Shown: one piece after another, positions 25,663-34,437 of the stretch
Layout: the number at the start of each line of letters is the position of its first letter
Numbering within the stretch: the first letter of the stretch is position 1
NCBI RefSeq assembly: GCF_045287255.1
Contig: NZ_CP137142.1
Location: 1,984,001-2,048,000, forward strand
DNA length: 64,000 bases
Source: Henriciella sp045287255
GTDB lineage: Bacteria > Pseudomonadota > Alphaproteobacteria > Caulobacterales > Hyphomonadaceae
Direction: 5' to 3'
Program-made: the position numbers and the translations under genes
Notes under the pieces: generated by a model
What the model was told of the DNA's origin: nothing
What the model saw: only the letters and a program-made list of their open reading frames with translations
Databases searched by the model: none

Positions 25663-26867
25663 CACATAAATCCTGCGGCTCGCAAGACGCTACGCAATCC
25701 CAAACCGAATGTGATCAGAACAACCGCAGAGCCGGCAATATTAGCGACAAGAGAGTTCGTGTGCGCGCCAAGCAAGTCGCTTTTGTTCATGATGTAGAGC
25801 AGAAAGCCCGCAACGATGGGGAGGAGCAGCCCATTGGCATATTGAGCGATCAGGATTAGAGAAACCGGTTTGATCCCGGACAAGCTAATCGCTGCCCCAA
25901 TCACCACCACAGATAAAGCTGTGGCGCGGAACAGGCGGCTTTTGCGTTTTGCGTCGCCGCCAATGATTTCGGTCAGGGCAAAGGCAGTCGCCATAGGCGC
26001 TGTAATGGCGGATGTCAGTCCAGCTGCGAAGAGGCCGATCCCGATCAGGTAACGCGCGCCTTCACCAAAGGCGGGCTCAATGGCGCGGGCCATGTCGGCT
26101 GCGTTGCGCACTTCAAGACCTGATTTGAACAGGCTCGCAGCCGCTGTCGACAGGATCAGGATCGACACCAAACCGCCTAAACCGATCGAAAAACAAGACT
26201 CTTTTCGGGCCATGGATAGGCCTTCACCATTTGCCCATTTACGCCGCGCCGCCGCGGCATGAAGAAACAGATTATAGGGCACAATCGTCGTTCCGATCAG
26301 AGCAATGGCAGTGAGAGTTCCATCATCCGGGATACGCGGAACGAGCCCTTGCAGGAATGCCCCGATGTCCGGGCGGACGAAAAAGATACTGAGGATAAAC
26401 GCGAGGCTCATAACCAGAACCAGACCGACTAGAAGGCGTTCCAGCAACTCGTACCGCCCGATGAGAACGACCAGACCAGCAATCCCTGCCAAAAGCAGGA
26501 CGAGCATCTTCTGATCAGGAGATGCAGCCCCAAACAGAGCTTCCATGCCGAGGGCGCCACCAGCGAGATTACCGCCTTCATAGGCACAATTGCCAATGAA
26601 CAAAGCTGCAAACACCAAGCCGCCGACGGCCCATTTGATCGGGACAGACGGCGCACTGCTCATTAGCGCCTCACCCAGGCCAAGCTTGGCCCCTGCCCCT
26701 AAGCGCGCCGCCATGTCCTGCAGGATAATCGTCGCGATGGTTGCAAATACTAAAGCCCAGACAAGCGCAAACCCAAAATTGCTTCCCGCCAGAGTACAGG
26801 CTGTTACCGTCCCCGGCCCAATAAAGGCCGCTGCGACGAGGACACCTGGGCCGAAGTCCAGCTTCAT
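25662..26867 (-). CDS. NRAMP-related membrane transporter lacking metal-binding residues, 401 aa
   Basis: About eleven transmembrane helices with clear NRAMP/APC-fold resemblance (GPGTVTACTLAGSNFGFALV in helix 1, IVPYNLFLHAAAARRKW in helix 6). True NRAMP metal transporters need D-P-G-N in helix 1 and a Met before the helix-6 Pro-His. Here helix 1 reads G17-P-G-T20 and helix 6 reads V-P-Y-N, so Asp, Asn and Met are all absent. Transition-metal transport is therefore doubtful in spite of the usual annotation. Overlaps link it to pxpA downstream (TGATG) and a DUF2891 gene upstream (ATGA). An organic solute such as 5-oxoproline is a reasonable inference, not shown by sequence. Confidence 0.8.
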   Translation of the reverse strand: MKLDFGPGVLVAAAFIGPGTVTACTLAGSNFGFALVWALVFATIATIILQDMAARLGAGAKLGLGEALMSSAPSVPIKWAVGGLVFAALFIGNCAYEGGNLAGGALGMEALFGAASPDQKMLVLLLAGIAGLVVLIGRYELLERLLVGLVLVMSLAFILSIFFVRPDIGAFLQGLVPRIPDDGTLTAIALIGTTIVPYNLFLHAAAARRKWANGEGLSMARKESCFSIGLGGLVSILILSTAAASLFKSGLEVRNAADMARAIEPAFGEGARYLIGIGLFAAGLTSAITAPMATAFALTEIIGGDAKRKSRLFRATALSVVVIGAAISLSGIKPVSLILIAQYANGLLLPIVAGFLLYIMNKSDLLGAHTNSLVANIAGSAVVLITFGLGLRSVLRAAGFM

Positions 26868-27982
26868 TGTGCAGCCTCAGAGATACCCCGGCGGGTGGTC
26901 AGATAGGTTGCAAAGCTCGCCAGCCAGTGACTGCCTGAGTAATGCTCATCAGAGACCGCAGCGATCCCGGTTTCGCGGTGCAACACTGAGGAGGCCATCA
27001 GGCTTGCAATCCGTGGATCATCGGACGGCAAGGCACTGGCAATGCCCTCCAGCGCCCATGCTCGCGACAGGTTCACACCATCAAGATGCACAAGCTTGCC
27101 ATCGGAAGCATCGAGGACAATACCCGGCTCAAGCCAGTCTCCACTGCCATCGGTTGGAATGCCCGGCAAGAAAGCGCTCAGCCAATCCACAAAGGCCTCC
27201 TGCGACATAACCCGCCGCATCAAATCAGCCTGCATCAAGCATGGAGAGAGGAAATCCTCCCCGGATGGCTCATAGCTGAGCGGGCAATCAACATCATTTG
27301 CGTGGAATTTGAGAACCTTCTCAACCAGCGCGGTTTCAAAGGCCTCATTCTCAACCGTGCGGGCATAATCGAGCATCAGGCCGAAAGCGAAGGCGGTTTG
27401 ATTATGCGTTCCTAATCGCACCGGATAGGACAGCTTGGGCAACCAATCCATGGTCTTTTCAACAATCGCATCCTCCAGCGGGCGCAGGGTTTCGCGCCAG
27501 ACCTGCATCTGCGGGTCATCGCTTTCTTCCAACTCGGCAATGAGTTGCAAGTACCAGGCAATACCGTAGGGGCGTTCAAACGAGGCACGCCCTTCGCCGC
27601 TATAATAGGCGAGCTCACCGACGAAGTTTTCAGGAGTAAAACTCTTTGCCAGCTTTGCGCGGATTTCATCAAGCAATGTGCTGTCTGGTGCCGTATTGAG
27701 GATGCGGGTCAACAGCCAATGGCCATGCACGGATGAATGCCAGTCATAGCAACCATAAAAGGCAGGTGTCAGCTCACGAGGTGTCTTCGCATCCTCTGGA
27801 GATTGCAGGACATGACTGATCTTATTGGGATATTCGCGGTGCACACAATCGAGCGCCAGAACAGCGAAGCGGTCCTCCAGCGTTTCGACAATGCGAGCAT
27901 TATCAGCTGCAGTGGGGGTCTCAGCACTTGCCCCCATAAATGCTGCTGAAAGACATACGCTAGCCGCTATCATAAATCTCAT
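26864..27982 (-). CDS. Exported DUF2891 family protein, 372 aa
   Basis: The N-terminal Sec signal (MRFMIAASVCLSAAFMGASA, cleavage near residue 20) predicts a periplasmic protein. The rest is an alpha-helical-toroid-like sequence with the DUF2891 features FYGCYDWHSSVHGHW, RPYGIAWYLQL, LGTHNQTAFAFGL and SEHYSGSHWLA-type C-terminal motif (DEHYSGSHWLASF). The conserved His/Trp/Glu residues suggest a catalytic cleft, but no activity is established for the family. It heads the pxp operon and overlaps the transporter start by 4 nt, so a role in delivering or trimming a substrate for the oxoprolinase is possible. Confidence 0.85.
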   Translation of the reverse strand: MRFMIAASVCLSAAFMGASAETPTAADNARIVETLEDRFAVLALDCVHREYPNKISHVLQSPEDAKTPRELTPAFYGCYDWHSSVHGHWLLTRILNTAPDSTLLDEIRAKLAKSFTPENFVGELAYYSGEGRASFERPYGIAWYLQLIAELEESDDPQMQVWRETLRPLEDAIVEKTMDWLPKLSYPVRLGTHNQTAFAFGLMLDYARTVENEAFETALVEKVLKFHANDVDCPLSYEPSGEDFLSPCLMQADLMRRVMSQEAFVDWLSAFLPGIPTDGSGDWLEPGIVLDASDGKLVHLDGVNLSRAWALEGIASALPSDDPRIASLMASSVLHRETGIAAVSDEHYSGSHWLASFATYLTTRRGISEAAQ

Positions 27983-28049
27983 GGAATGCTCTCACTCTCC
28001 GCCCAAGGGATGAGCGAACGCTAGATCGCAGTAGAGGAGAGCGCAATAT

Positions 28050-28517
28050 CTAGATCGAACGCTTCAGACGGTTCAGCGCTTCATCAAGGGCTGAGAGGTA
28101 GCGGGAACGGTCGGCTTTGCTGAACGGCGCCGCCCCGCCAATCTGATCACCCCCCGCGCGCAGATCAGCCATGATCGCACGTGTCGCGATGGCACTGCCA
28201 ATCGAGCTCTCTGTAAAGGGCTTGCCGTTAGGTCCAAGAACGATGGCACCGGCTTTCAAAGCCCGCTCAGCCAAAAGAATGTCAGCCGTCACGACAACGC
28301 GCGTTGGCCCAGCCAGTTCCGCGATGTGATCATCGGCGGCATCGAAACCATCACTGACCACAATATGCTTGATCAGCGGATGGGCTGGCACACGCAGGAA
28401 ACTGTTCGAGACCAACGTGACGGGCACCTGATGGCGCAGAGCGACTTTATAGGTTTCATCCTTGACCGGACAGGCATCCGCATCGATCAGGATTTGCAGA
28501 CTCACTTGCTCAGGCAC
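28050..28517 (-). CDS. YaiI/YqxD (DUF188) family protein, 155 aa
   Basis: Small cytoplasmic protein of the DUF188 family with a PIN-like nuclease fold. The family motif IDADACPVKDE near the N-terminus is intact, as are VSNSFLRVPAHPLIK, VVVTADILLAERAL and the RAGGDQIGGAAPFSKADRS C-terminal signature. No biochemical role is established. Its start lies 16 nt inside argF, so it is the distal gene of an argF-yaiI pair. Confidence 0.92.
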   Translation of the reverse strand: MPEQVSLQILIDADACPVKDETYKVALRHQVPVTLVSNSFLRVPAHPLIKHIVVSDGFDAADDHIAELAGPTRVVVTADILLAERALKAGAIVLGPNGKPFTESSIGSAIATRAIMADLRAGGDQIGGAAPFSKADRSRYLSALDEALNRLKRSI

Positions 28518-29428
28518 CAGCGCAGGATGGCCTTTTGTGCATGCAGGCGGTTTTCCGCCTCATCCCAAACCAGAGACTGCGGCCCGTCAATGACTTCCGC
28601 GTCCACTTCCTCGCCGCGGTGCGCTGGCAGGCAATGCAGGAACTTTGCCTGACCATCGGCAAGCTCCATCAGTTCCTCAGTCACCGCATAAGGGTCCAAC
28701 TCCGCCAGGCGCTCGTCGGCATCCTTATCGCCCATAGACACGAATGTATCGGCGATCACGACATCTGCACCAACAACGGCTTCTTCTGCGGTATCAAACA
28801 GGTCGATCCGTCCCTGCTCTTCGCGAGCCAGAATAACATCCTCATCATCGGGGGCGTAGCGATCTGGAGTTCCAATCGCGAGGCTGAAGCCAAACTTCGG
28901 GGCCGCATGGATCATGCTAGAGCAGACATTATTGCCATCGCCAACCCAGGCGAGCCGTGCGCCTTCCAGAGTCAGGCCATGCTCTTCCAAGGTCATCAGG
29001 TCAGCCATGATCTGACAAGGATGGGAGCGATCCGTCAGCCCGTTGATGACGGGCACGGAGGCTGCCTCAGCAAAGCTCTCAACGTCACCATGATCATTGG
29101 CGCGGATCATCACCGCATCGACATAGCGGCTCAGCACTTTGGCCGTATCCTCAATCGTTTCGCCCCGTCCGAGCTGCATATCGCTAGAGGTCGCGGTGAT
29201 CGAGCTACCGCCGAGCTGACGCATCGCCATGTCAAAGGAAAACCGCGTCCGCGTAGAGGACTTTTCAAAGATCATTGCGAGCGTATGCCCTTCAAGCGGG
29301 GCATCTGCATCGACCTTGCCTTTTGGCCAGCCCGTACGGGCACGTTTCATCGCGTGCGCCTGATCCAGAATGGCGCGTAACTCATGGCTCGGAAGCTGCC
29401 AGAGGTCGATGAAATGGCGTATGGTCAT
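28502..29428 (-). CDS. argF: Ornithine carbamoyltransferase, 308 aa
   Basis: Makes citrulline from ornithine and carbamoyl phosphate in arginine synthesis. The carbamoyl-phosphate motif EKSSTRTRFSFD, HPCQIMADL and the ornithine/HCLP loop HCLPAHRGEEV are all present, and the length is standard. In many alphaproteobacteria argD directly precedes argF; here argD is 6.7 kb away on the same strand, with a block of mostly rightward genes between. The start ATG at 29428 is preceded by GGGTAAG. The rightward alcohol dehydrogenase diverges from it. Confidence 0.95.
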   Translation of the reverse strand: MTIRHFIDLWQLPSHELRAILDQAHAMKRARTGWPKGKVDADAPLEGHTLAMIFEKSSTRTRFSFDMAMRQLGGSSITATSSDMQLGRGETIEDTAKVLSRYVDAVMIRANDHGDVESFAEAASVPVINGLTDRSHPCQIMADLMTLEEHGLTLEGARLAWVGDGNNVCSSMIHAAPKFGFSLAIGTPDRYAPDDEDVILAREEQGRIDLFDTAEEAVVGADVVIADTFVSMGDKDADERLAELDPYAVTEELMELADGQAKFLHCLPAHRGEEVDAEVIDGPQSLVWDEAENRLHAQKAILRWCLSK

Positions 29429-29557
29429 AACTTACCCTCAAAAAGTGAAGCGCGTATCTACGCGATATTCAACAGCTTGACCAGCAGGCTCGATTACGCC
29501 TTGCCCTCCCCTGCGTCAGCCAGCCAAGTCTGTTGGAAAACTTCGGAGGAACGCCCC

Positions 29558-30601
29558 ATGAAGGGCCTGATTTATCACGGACCAAAAGACATCCGTTATG
29601 ACACCGCACCAGAGCCGCAACCCGAGAATACTCGAAGCGCCATCATAAAGGTCAGTGCGTGCGGTATCTGCGGCTCGGACCTGCATATCTATGAGGGGCA
29701 CGGCTTCAGCGATACGCCGGGTTATTGCGTCGGTCATGAGGCGGTTGGCGAGGTTGTCGAAGCGGGGTCGGGTGTCACACGCTTCAAGTCCGGTGACAAA
29801 GTGATGATCTCTGCAGCGGTTGGGTGCGGGCAGTGCCGGACATGTCTGGCCGGCAAAGTTGCAGAGTGCGAGTTACGCCAAGGACGGTGTTTCGGCCTCA
29901 ATCCTGGCCTGCAAGGCGTACAGGCCGAGTATACAATGGTGCCAAATGCCGACATCACCCTGGCCCATATCCCCGAAGGCGTGAGTGAGGATCAGGCGCT
30001 CCTTTTAACGGATAACCTACCAACCGCATGGTTCGGCTTGCGCGGCGCTGACATTCAGCCAGGCGATACGGTTGCCGTTGTAGGGTGCGGTCCGATAGGC
30101 CTTATGGCCGTCGAAGGCGCCTTCCTGTTCGGGGCCGCTAAAGCCTATGCCATCGATCTCGTGCCTGAACGACGGGCTCAGGCCGAAAGCCTCGGGGCCA
30201 TCGCGCTTGATGCCAGCGAGGCGAAAGCCTTGATCGAGGAGCAGACCAAGGGGCGCATGTGCGATAGCGTTGTCGAATGCGTTGGCGCCGATGCGGCCAT
30301 CCAACTCTCCCTGCAACTCGCCAAGAATGCTGGTACTGTCAGCTGTATTGGCGTGAACCAGACAATGGATTTCAAATTCCCAATGGCGCTTGCCTTTATG
30401 AAAGGCCTGACCTTCCGAACTGGAACTTGCAGCGTCCCGGAGCATTGGCCAGACCTGATCCCGCTTATCCAAGCTGGCAAACTCAACCCGCAAAAAACCA
30501 TCACTCATCACATGGCCTTGAGTGATGGTGCTGAAGCCTATCGCCGTTTTCATGCGCGCGAAGATGGTGTGATGAAAGTCGTCCTTCGTCCCGACGGATA
30601 A
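29558..30601 (+). CDS. Zinc-dependent alcohol dehydrogenase (MDR family), 347 aa
   Basis: Medium-chain NAD(P)-dependent dehydrogenase. Catalytic zinc ligands lie in CGICGSDLHIYEGHG and GHEAVGEV, and the structural zinc loop is CGQCRTCLAGKVAEC. The nucleotide-binding motif VAVVGCGPIGLMAVEGA is clear. Such enzymes oxidise secondary alcohols or act as threonine/formaldehyde dehydrogenase relatives; the substrate is not evident. The ATG at 29558 has GGAGGA 6 nt upstream, so a longer frame from 29384, which would overlap argF, is rejected. The next gene (carboxynorspermidine synthase) begins 75 nt downstream on the same strand. Confidence 0.85.
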   Translation: MKGLIYHGPKDIRYDTAPEPQPENTRSAIIKVSACGICGSDLHIYEGHGFSDTPGYCVGHEAVGEVVEAGSGVTRFKSGDKVMISAAVGCGQCRTCLAGKVAECELRQGRCFGLNPGLQGVQAEYTMVPNADITLAHIPEGVSEDQALLLTDNLPTAWFGLRGADIQPGDTVAVVGCGPIGLMAVEGAFLFGAAKAYAIDLVPERRAQAESLGAIALDASEAKALIEEQTKGRMCDSVVECVGADAAIQLSLQLAKNAGTVSCIGVNQTMDFKFPMALAFMKGLTFRTGTCSVPEHWPDLIPLIQAGKLNPQKTITHHMALSDGAEAYRRFHAREDGVMKVVLRPDG

Positions 30602-30676
30602 TTAGTCATTGCAAGATTGGCGGTTCTGGCCATATGCAGCGTGAAACTGTTGAAACACCAACAAGGGGCGTCTGCC

Positions 30677-31909
30677 ATGACCGACAAAAAGAAAGACACC
30701 GTCCTGATTATAGGCGCCGGAGCCGCTGGCTCCGTTGTTGCACAAAAGTGCGCGATGGACCGCGATACGTTCAAACACATCACGCTAGCCAGCCGCCGGA
30801 TTGAAAGCTGTGAGAAGGTCGCTGCGCTGTGCGAAACACCAATCGAAATTGCGCAGGTTGATGCCGACAATGTCGAGGAAACCATCGCCCTGATCGAGAA
30901 GGTCAAGCCTGACCTCGTCATCAACATGGCCCTGCCCTATCAGGACCTGCCGATCATGGATGCGTGCCTAGCGACCAAGACCCATTACATGGACACCGCC
31001 AATTACGAGCCACGCGATGTCGCCAAGTTCGAATATAGCTGGCAGTGGGCCTATCAGGAGCGCTATAAAGAGGCTGGCATCACGGCCATTCTCGGCTGTG
31101 GTTTCGATCCTGGCGTCACCAATATCATGTGCGCCTATGCCCAGCAGGAAGGCCTGTTCGATGAAATCGAATATATCGATATTGTTGACTGTAATGCTGG
31201 TGACCACGGCAAAACCTTCGCCACCAATTTCAATCCGGAAATCAACCTGCGTGAAGTGACGCAGGATGGGCGGTATTGGAAAGATGGTGAGTGGATTGAA
31301 ATCCCGGCCCTCTCGATCAAAACGATGATCGACTATCCTGAGGTTGGCCCGAAAATGTCTTACCTCATCTATCACGAGGAGGAGGAAAGCCTTGTGAAAC
31401 ATATCAAGGGCCTGAAGCAAATCCGCTTCTGGATGACCTTTGGGGATGAGTACATCAAACATTTGGATGTCTTCAAATCCATCGGCCTGATCGGTCTGGA
31501 GCCAATCAAGCATAAAGGCATGGACATTATCCCGATGGAGTTCCTGAAAGACCTGCTGCCCGTGCCCAGCACGCTGGCCGAGGGCTATACAGGGAAAACC
31601 TCAATCGGCGTCATCCTGCGCGGCACAAAAGATGGTCAGCCGATCACCAATATGATCTATCAGGTCTCTGACCACGCCAAAACCAATGAAGAGGTCAGCG
31701 CGCAGGCCGTCAGTTATACAACAGGTGTTCCCCCTGTCTCAGGCGCGAAAATGTTCTTCGAAGGCACTTGGTCTGGCACAGGTGTATTCAACGTCGAGCA
31801 ATTCCCGGCCAAGCCTTTCCTGGAAGACGTCGCCGCCCGCGGCCTGCCCTGGCATGTGATTGATGTCCCTACAGGCAAACAAGATGATCTGTTCGCAGTT
31901 AAGACCTAA
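30677..31909 (+). CDS. Carboxynorspermidine synthase (saccharopine dehydrogenase family), 410 aa
   Basis: NADPH-dependent reductase that condenses aspartate beta-semialdehyde with a diamine to give carboxynorspermidine or carboxyspermidine, the non-SAM route to polyamines. The N-terminal Rossmann motif is VLIIGAGAAGSVVAQKC. The family stretches YMDTANYEPRDVAKFEYSWQ, GCGFDPGVTNIMCAYA and CNAGDHGKTFATNFNPEINL are intact. The partner decarboxylase follows at 33219, after two intervening genes, which supports the assignment over lysine catabolism. Start: ATG at 30677 with AAGGGGCG upstream. Confidence 0.9.
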   Translation: MTDKKKDTVLIIGAGAAGSVVAQKCAMDRDTFKHITLASRRIESCEKVAALCETPIEIAQVDADNVEETIALIEKVKPDLVINMALPYQDLPIMDACLATKTHYMDTANYEPRDVAKFEYSWQWAYQERYKEAGITAILGCGFDPGVTNIMCAYAQQEGLFDEIEYIDIVDCNAGDHGKTFATNFNPEINLREVTQDGRYWKDGEWIEIPALSIKTMIDYPEVGPKMSYLIYHEEEESLVKHIKGLKQIRFWMTFGDEYIKHLDVFKSIGLIGLEPIKHKGMDIIPMEFLKDLLPVPSTLAEGYTGKTSIGVILRGTKDGQPITNMIYQVSDHAKTNEEVSAQAVSYTTGVPPVSGAKMFFEGTWSGTGVFNVEQFPAKPFLEDVAARGLPWHVIDVPTGKQDDLFAVKT

Positions 31910-31922
31910 TAGTTAGGCACTC

Positions 31923-32450
31923 ATGGAACAGGAAATCTCACCCCCCAAGAAGCAAGTAAACAAAACTGCAATTGTCGCTCTTGGGCTGATGGGAGCTTTA
32001 TTTTTCCTGGTTGGAATTAGTATCCTAGCCGCATCAATTAAGACAACCACCGAAACTACGGCTTATGAAGGCATCTTACTGGATGCCACAGGGACAAGTC
32101 GTATAGGGAGAGGGTTTAGCAACAACACAACGCTGATAATTAGCACATCAGACGGCGATAGAGATGAGTTTGAAGTTAAGTCATCGCTCAAGAACTCGAA
32201 ATCCGTAAGATCAGGAGTTTAGCGCGCCCATAAGGGAAAACGAATTCTCTATCACACAAAGGGCGACCCAGTACTTAAACTCGTATCAGCAGAAACCTTG
32301 GACGGCACTATTATTGTAAGCCCAGAGCACACGCTTGCAGCAGACCGCTTTACAGGGTGGAGCATGACCCTTTCTGGCGCGGTGCTAAGTGCGTTCACTA
32401 TACTAGTTCTGGTACTTACCCGCCGGAAAACACCAAGACTGGATGCCTAA
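31923..32450 (+). pseudogene. Two-helix membrane protein split by an in-frame amber codon (175 codons)
   Basis: From ATG 31923 the frame runs 99 codons to TAG at 32220-32222. The same frame continues open for 75 codons to TAA at 32448-32450. The first part has a transmembrane helix (AIVALGLMGALFFLVGISIL) and a beta-like extracellular segment (EGILLDATGTSRIG). The continuation (KGKRILYHTKGDPVLKLV, then MTLSGAVLSAFTILVLVLT) supplies the rest of that domain and a second helix. This is the layout of DUF3592-type proteins: helix, extracytoplasmic domain, helix. A nonsense mutation, a sequencing error or amber readthrough would each explain it. It lies between the two carboxynorspermidine genes. 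Confidence 0.75.
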
Positions 32451-32496
32451 AATCAACAGCTGCGCCTTATCGTGGCCTCATTTTGGCGGCTATGGC

Positions 32497-32534
32497 ACAT
32501 TCCGTTCGTTAGAGATTGGAAACAAACGGAATGT
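32497..32534 (+). promoter_or_regulatory. Inverted repeat covering the start codon of the thioredoxin-like gene
   Basis: CATTCCGTTCGTT (32498-32510) faces AACAAACGGAATG (32521-32533), with 12 of 13 positions paired, one further A-T pair and a 10-nt loop. The right arm contains the weak Shine-Dalgarno (ACGGA) and the ATG at 32531. In mRNA it would hide the start; as DNA it could be an operator. Confidence 0.6.
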
Positions 32535-33190
32535 CGATGCTGCGCGCACTTATCATTTTTACCCTTACGCCATTTCTGGCTTTGGCGCAGGCGGATGCGC
32601 CGAAGGGCAAGCAGCTCTTTGATCTGGCCGTAGATTATACATCGCTACAGACTATTCCCGGATGCTATCCAGATCGCCCCGACGCGCTTTACTTTCGATG
32701 CTATAATGCCAGCCAAGCCTATGATGCTGGACTTTCCAGAGCGAAGGCAGAGAGCAGGCCCCTTATGGTCATCTGGGGTTTTGATGAGTGCCCGGCCTGT
32801 CGCTATCTGGAATCAACAGAGTTCAATCCTGCCGAGCCTTGGATGACGAAACGATTCGCGCAATGGGCACTTTCACCAACACAAAAAGCTAGCTTGGGTA
32901 ATGATGGCCAAGACCTCAAAATCCTACTGCTGCGGATCAACTCCAGAACGCCTTCCGGGGAAAAACTCGCCGAAGATCTTGGTGTGGATCAGATGGCGCG
33001 CGATAAAGGTGGGCGCCGAATCTGGAGCCCCTTTATCACCATGACCCATGCAGCAACTGGCAAGATTGTCTCCCAAGCCAGCATGCTGCCCAACCAGCAG
33101 CCCTGCAATCGCTGGGACGAGTATGCCCTTAACCTACAAGACCTCGGCTTCATCCCGGCGGATGAAAGCTATGAAAGGCGCATTTGCTAA
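32531..33190 (+). CDS. Exported thioredoxin-like protein, 219 aa
   Basis: The Sec signal peptide (LRALIIFTLTPFLALAQADA) predicts a periplasmic protein. A thioredoxin-like core follows with the redox motif CPAC in IWGFDECPACRYLESTEF and a cis-Pro-like region WSPFITM. Further Cys pairs occur before the motif (PGCYPDRPDALYFRCYN) and at the C-terminus (PCNRW, RRIC), unusual for simple thioredoxins. It may reduce or isomerise envelope disulfides. Start: ATG at 32531, not the TTG at 32516. The start is buried in an inverted repeat. Located between the two carboxynorspermidine genes with no evident pathway link. Confidence 0.7.
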   Translation: MSMLRALIIFTLTPFLALAQADAPKGKQLFDLAVDYTSLQTIPGCYPDRPDALYFRCYNASQAYDAGLSRAKAESRPLMVIWGFDECPACRYLESTEFNPAEPWMTKRFAQWALSPTQKASLGNDGQDLKILLLRINSRTPSGEKLAEDLGVDQMARDKGGRRIWSPFITMTHAATGKIVSQASMLPNQQPCNRWDEYALNLQDLGFIPADESYERRIC

Positions 33191-33218
33191 TCTGCCACGC
33201 TGCGCCTAAGTGGCCTGC

Positions 33219-34355
33219 ATGATCACAGACGCAACGCTTCCAACCCCGACTTTTGTACTCGATATGGCGCGCCTGCGGGGCAATCTCGAAACAGCCAAGC
33301 GCGTGCGCGAAGAAGCCGGATGCAAAATCCTGCTCGCGACCAAAGCTTTTGCGATGCCAGCTGTTTTCCCGATGATGCGAGATTATCTCGATGGCACCAC
33401 GGCCAGCGGTGAATACGAAGCGATTATGGGAGCCGAAACGTTCGGGAAAGAGGTCCATGTCTACTCCCCGGCCTATACGCAGAGCGAGCTGAACGCTGTT
33501 ACGAAGATTGCCCAGCATGTCTATTTCAATAGCGCACAGCAACTGGAACAATGGGGACACAGCGCAATCGATGCGGGGTGCGAGATCGGCCTGCGGGTCA
33601 ATCCCGGCTATTCGAATGCCACGCTTGGTGGTGACCTTTATGATCCATGCGCACCAAGCAGTCGGTTTGGCGAGATCGCGAGCAAACTTGATCAGGTGGA
33701 TTGGTCAAAGGTCGACATTTTCCATGTCCACGCGCTGTGCGAGAGCCTTCATGAAGGCTCAATCGGCCTGATCAATCATGTTGCTCAGCATTTCGCGCCT
33801 TACCTGAAGCAGGTCAAAGCTGTGAATTTTGGCGGCGGACATTTCCTCAACAAACCGGGCTATGATGTCGACGCACTGATTGTGGCAATCAAAGCCTTCA
33901 AAACACAGTTTGATGTTGAGGTTATTCTCGAGCCGGGCGGTGGTCTTGTTGTAAATACGGGCGAGCTTCATGCCAGCGTGATTGCCCTGCATTGGAATGA
34001 CAAAGACCTCGCCATCATCGATGCCAGTGCCTCAACCCATATGCCCGATGTCCTCGAAGTGCCTTATCGCCCGGACATCATTGGTGCTGGGGAAGCAAAC
34101 GAAAAAGCCCACACGTATACACTCGGTGGTAAGACCTGCATGACCGGTGACGTGATTGGAACGTATAGTTTTGACAAACCTCTGACGCCGGCTGATCGGC
34201 TGATCTTCACTGATCAGATGCACTATAGCTTTGTCAAAACCAACACGTTCAATGGCTCCCCCCTCGCCAACCTCGCCATCCGTCATGAGGACGGCCAAAT
34301 CGAGATGGTGAGCAATTTTGGCTATGAAGACTTTCGGGTCCGCTTAGGAGCGTAA
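33219..34355 (+). CDS. nspC: Carboxynorspermidine decarboxylase, 378 aa
   Basis: PLP enzyme of the alanine-racemase-fold decarboxylases that removes CO2 from carboxynorspermidine or carboxyspermidine, the last step to norspermidine or spermidine. The PLP lysine lies in KILLATKAFAMP. HVHALCESLHEGS, NFGGGHFLNKPGYD and LEPGGGLVVNTG are characteristic. It works with the synthase at 30677. In alphaproteobacteria the product is usually spermidine made via aspartate semialdehyde and putrescine. The ATG at 33219 is preferred over the GTG at 33210. The exported ubiquitin gene begins 88 nt after its stop and may be on the same transcript. Confidence 0.92.
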   Translation: MITDATLPTPTFVLDMARLRGNLETAKRVREEAGCKILLATKAFAMPAVFPMMRDYLDGTTASGEYEAIMGAETFGKEVHVYSPAYTQSELNAVTKIAQHVYFNSAQQLEQWGHSAIDAGCEIGLRVNPGYSNATLGGDLYDPCAPSSRFGEIASKLDQVDWSKVDIFHVHALCESLHEGSIGLINHVAQHFAPYLKQVKAVNFGGGHFLNKPGYDVDALIVAIKAFKTQFDVEVILEPGGGLVVNTGELHASVIALHWNDKDLAIIDASASTHMPDVLEVPYRPDIIGAGEANEKAHTYTLGGKTCMTGDVIGTYSFDKPLTPADRLIFTDQMHYSFVKTNTFNGSPLANLAIRHEDGQIEMVSNFGYEDFRVRLGA

Positions 34356-34397
34356 GAGCGGTCTGCTGAACTCGCGTAACCCTTGCGGGTGATGCCG

Positions 34398-34437
34398 CTC
34401 CCTATGGATGTGGATAAGTTTATCCGACCATAGGGAG
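34398..34437 (+). promoter_or_regulatory. Nested inverted repeat hiding the ubiquitin gene's ribosome binding site
   Basis: Outer arms CTCCCTATGG (34398-34407) and CCATAGGGAG (34428-34437) are perfectly complementary over 10 bp. Inside, GGATAA (34412-34417) and TTATCC (34420-34425) form a second hairpin. The outer right arm contains the AGGGAG of the Shine-Dalgarno, 6 nt before the ATG at 34444. In RNA the fold would block translation unless opened; as DNA it could be an operator. Confidence 0.7.
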
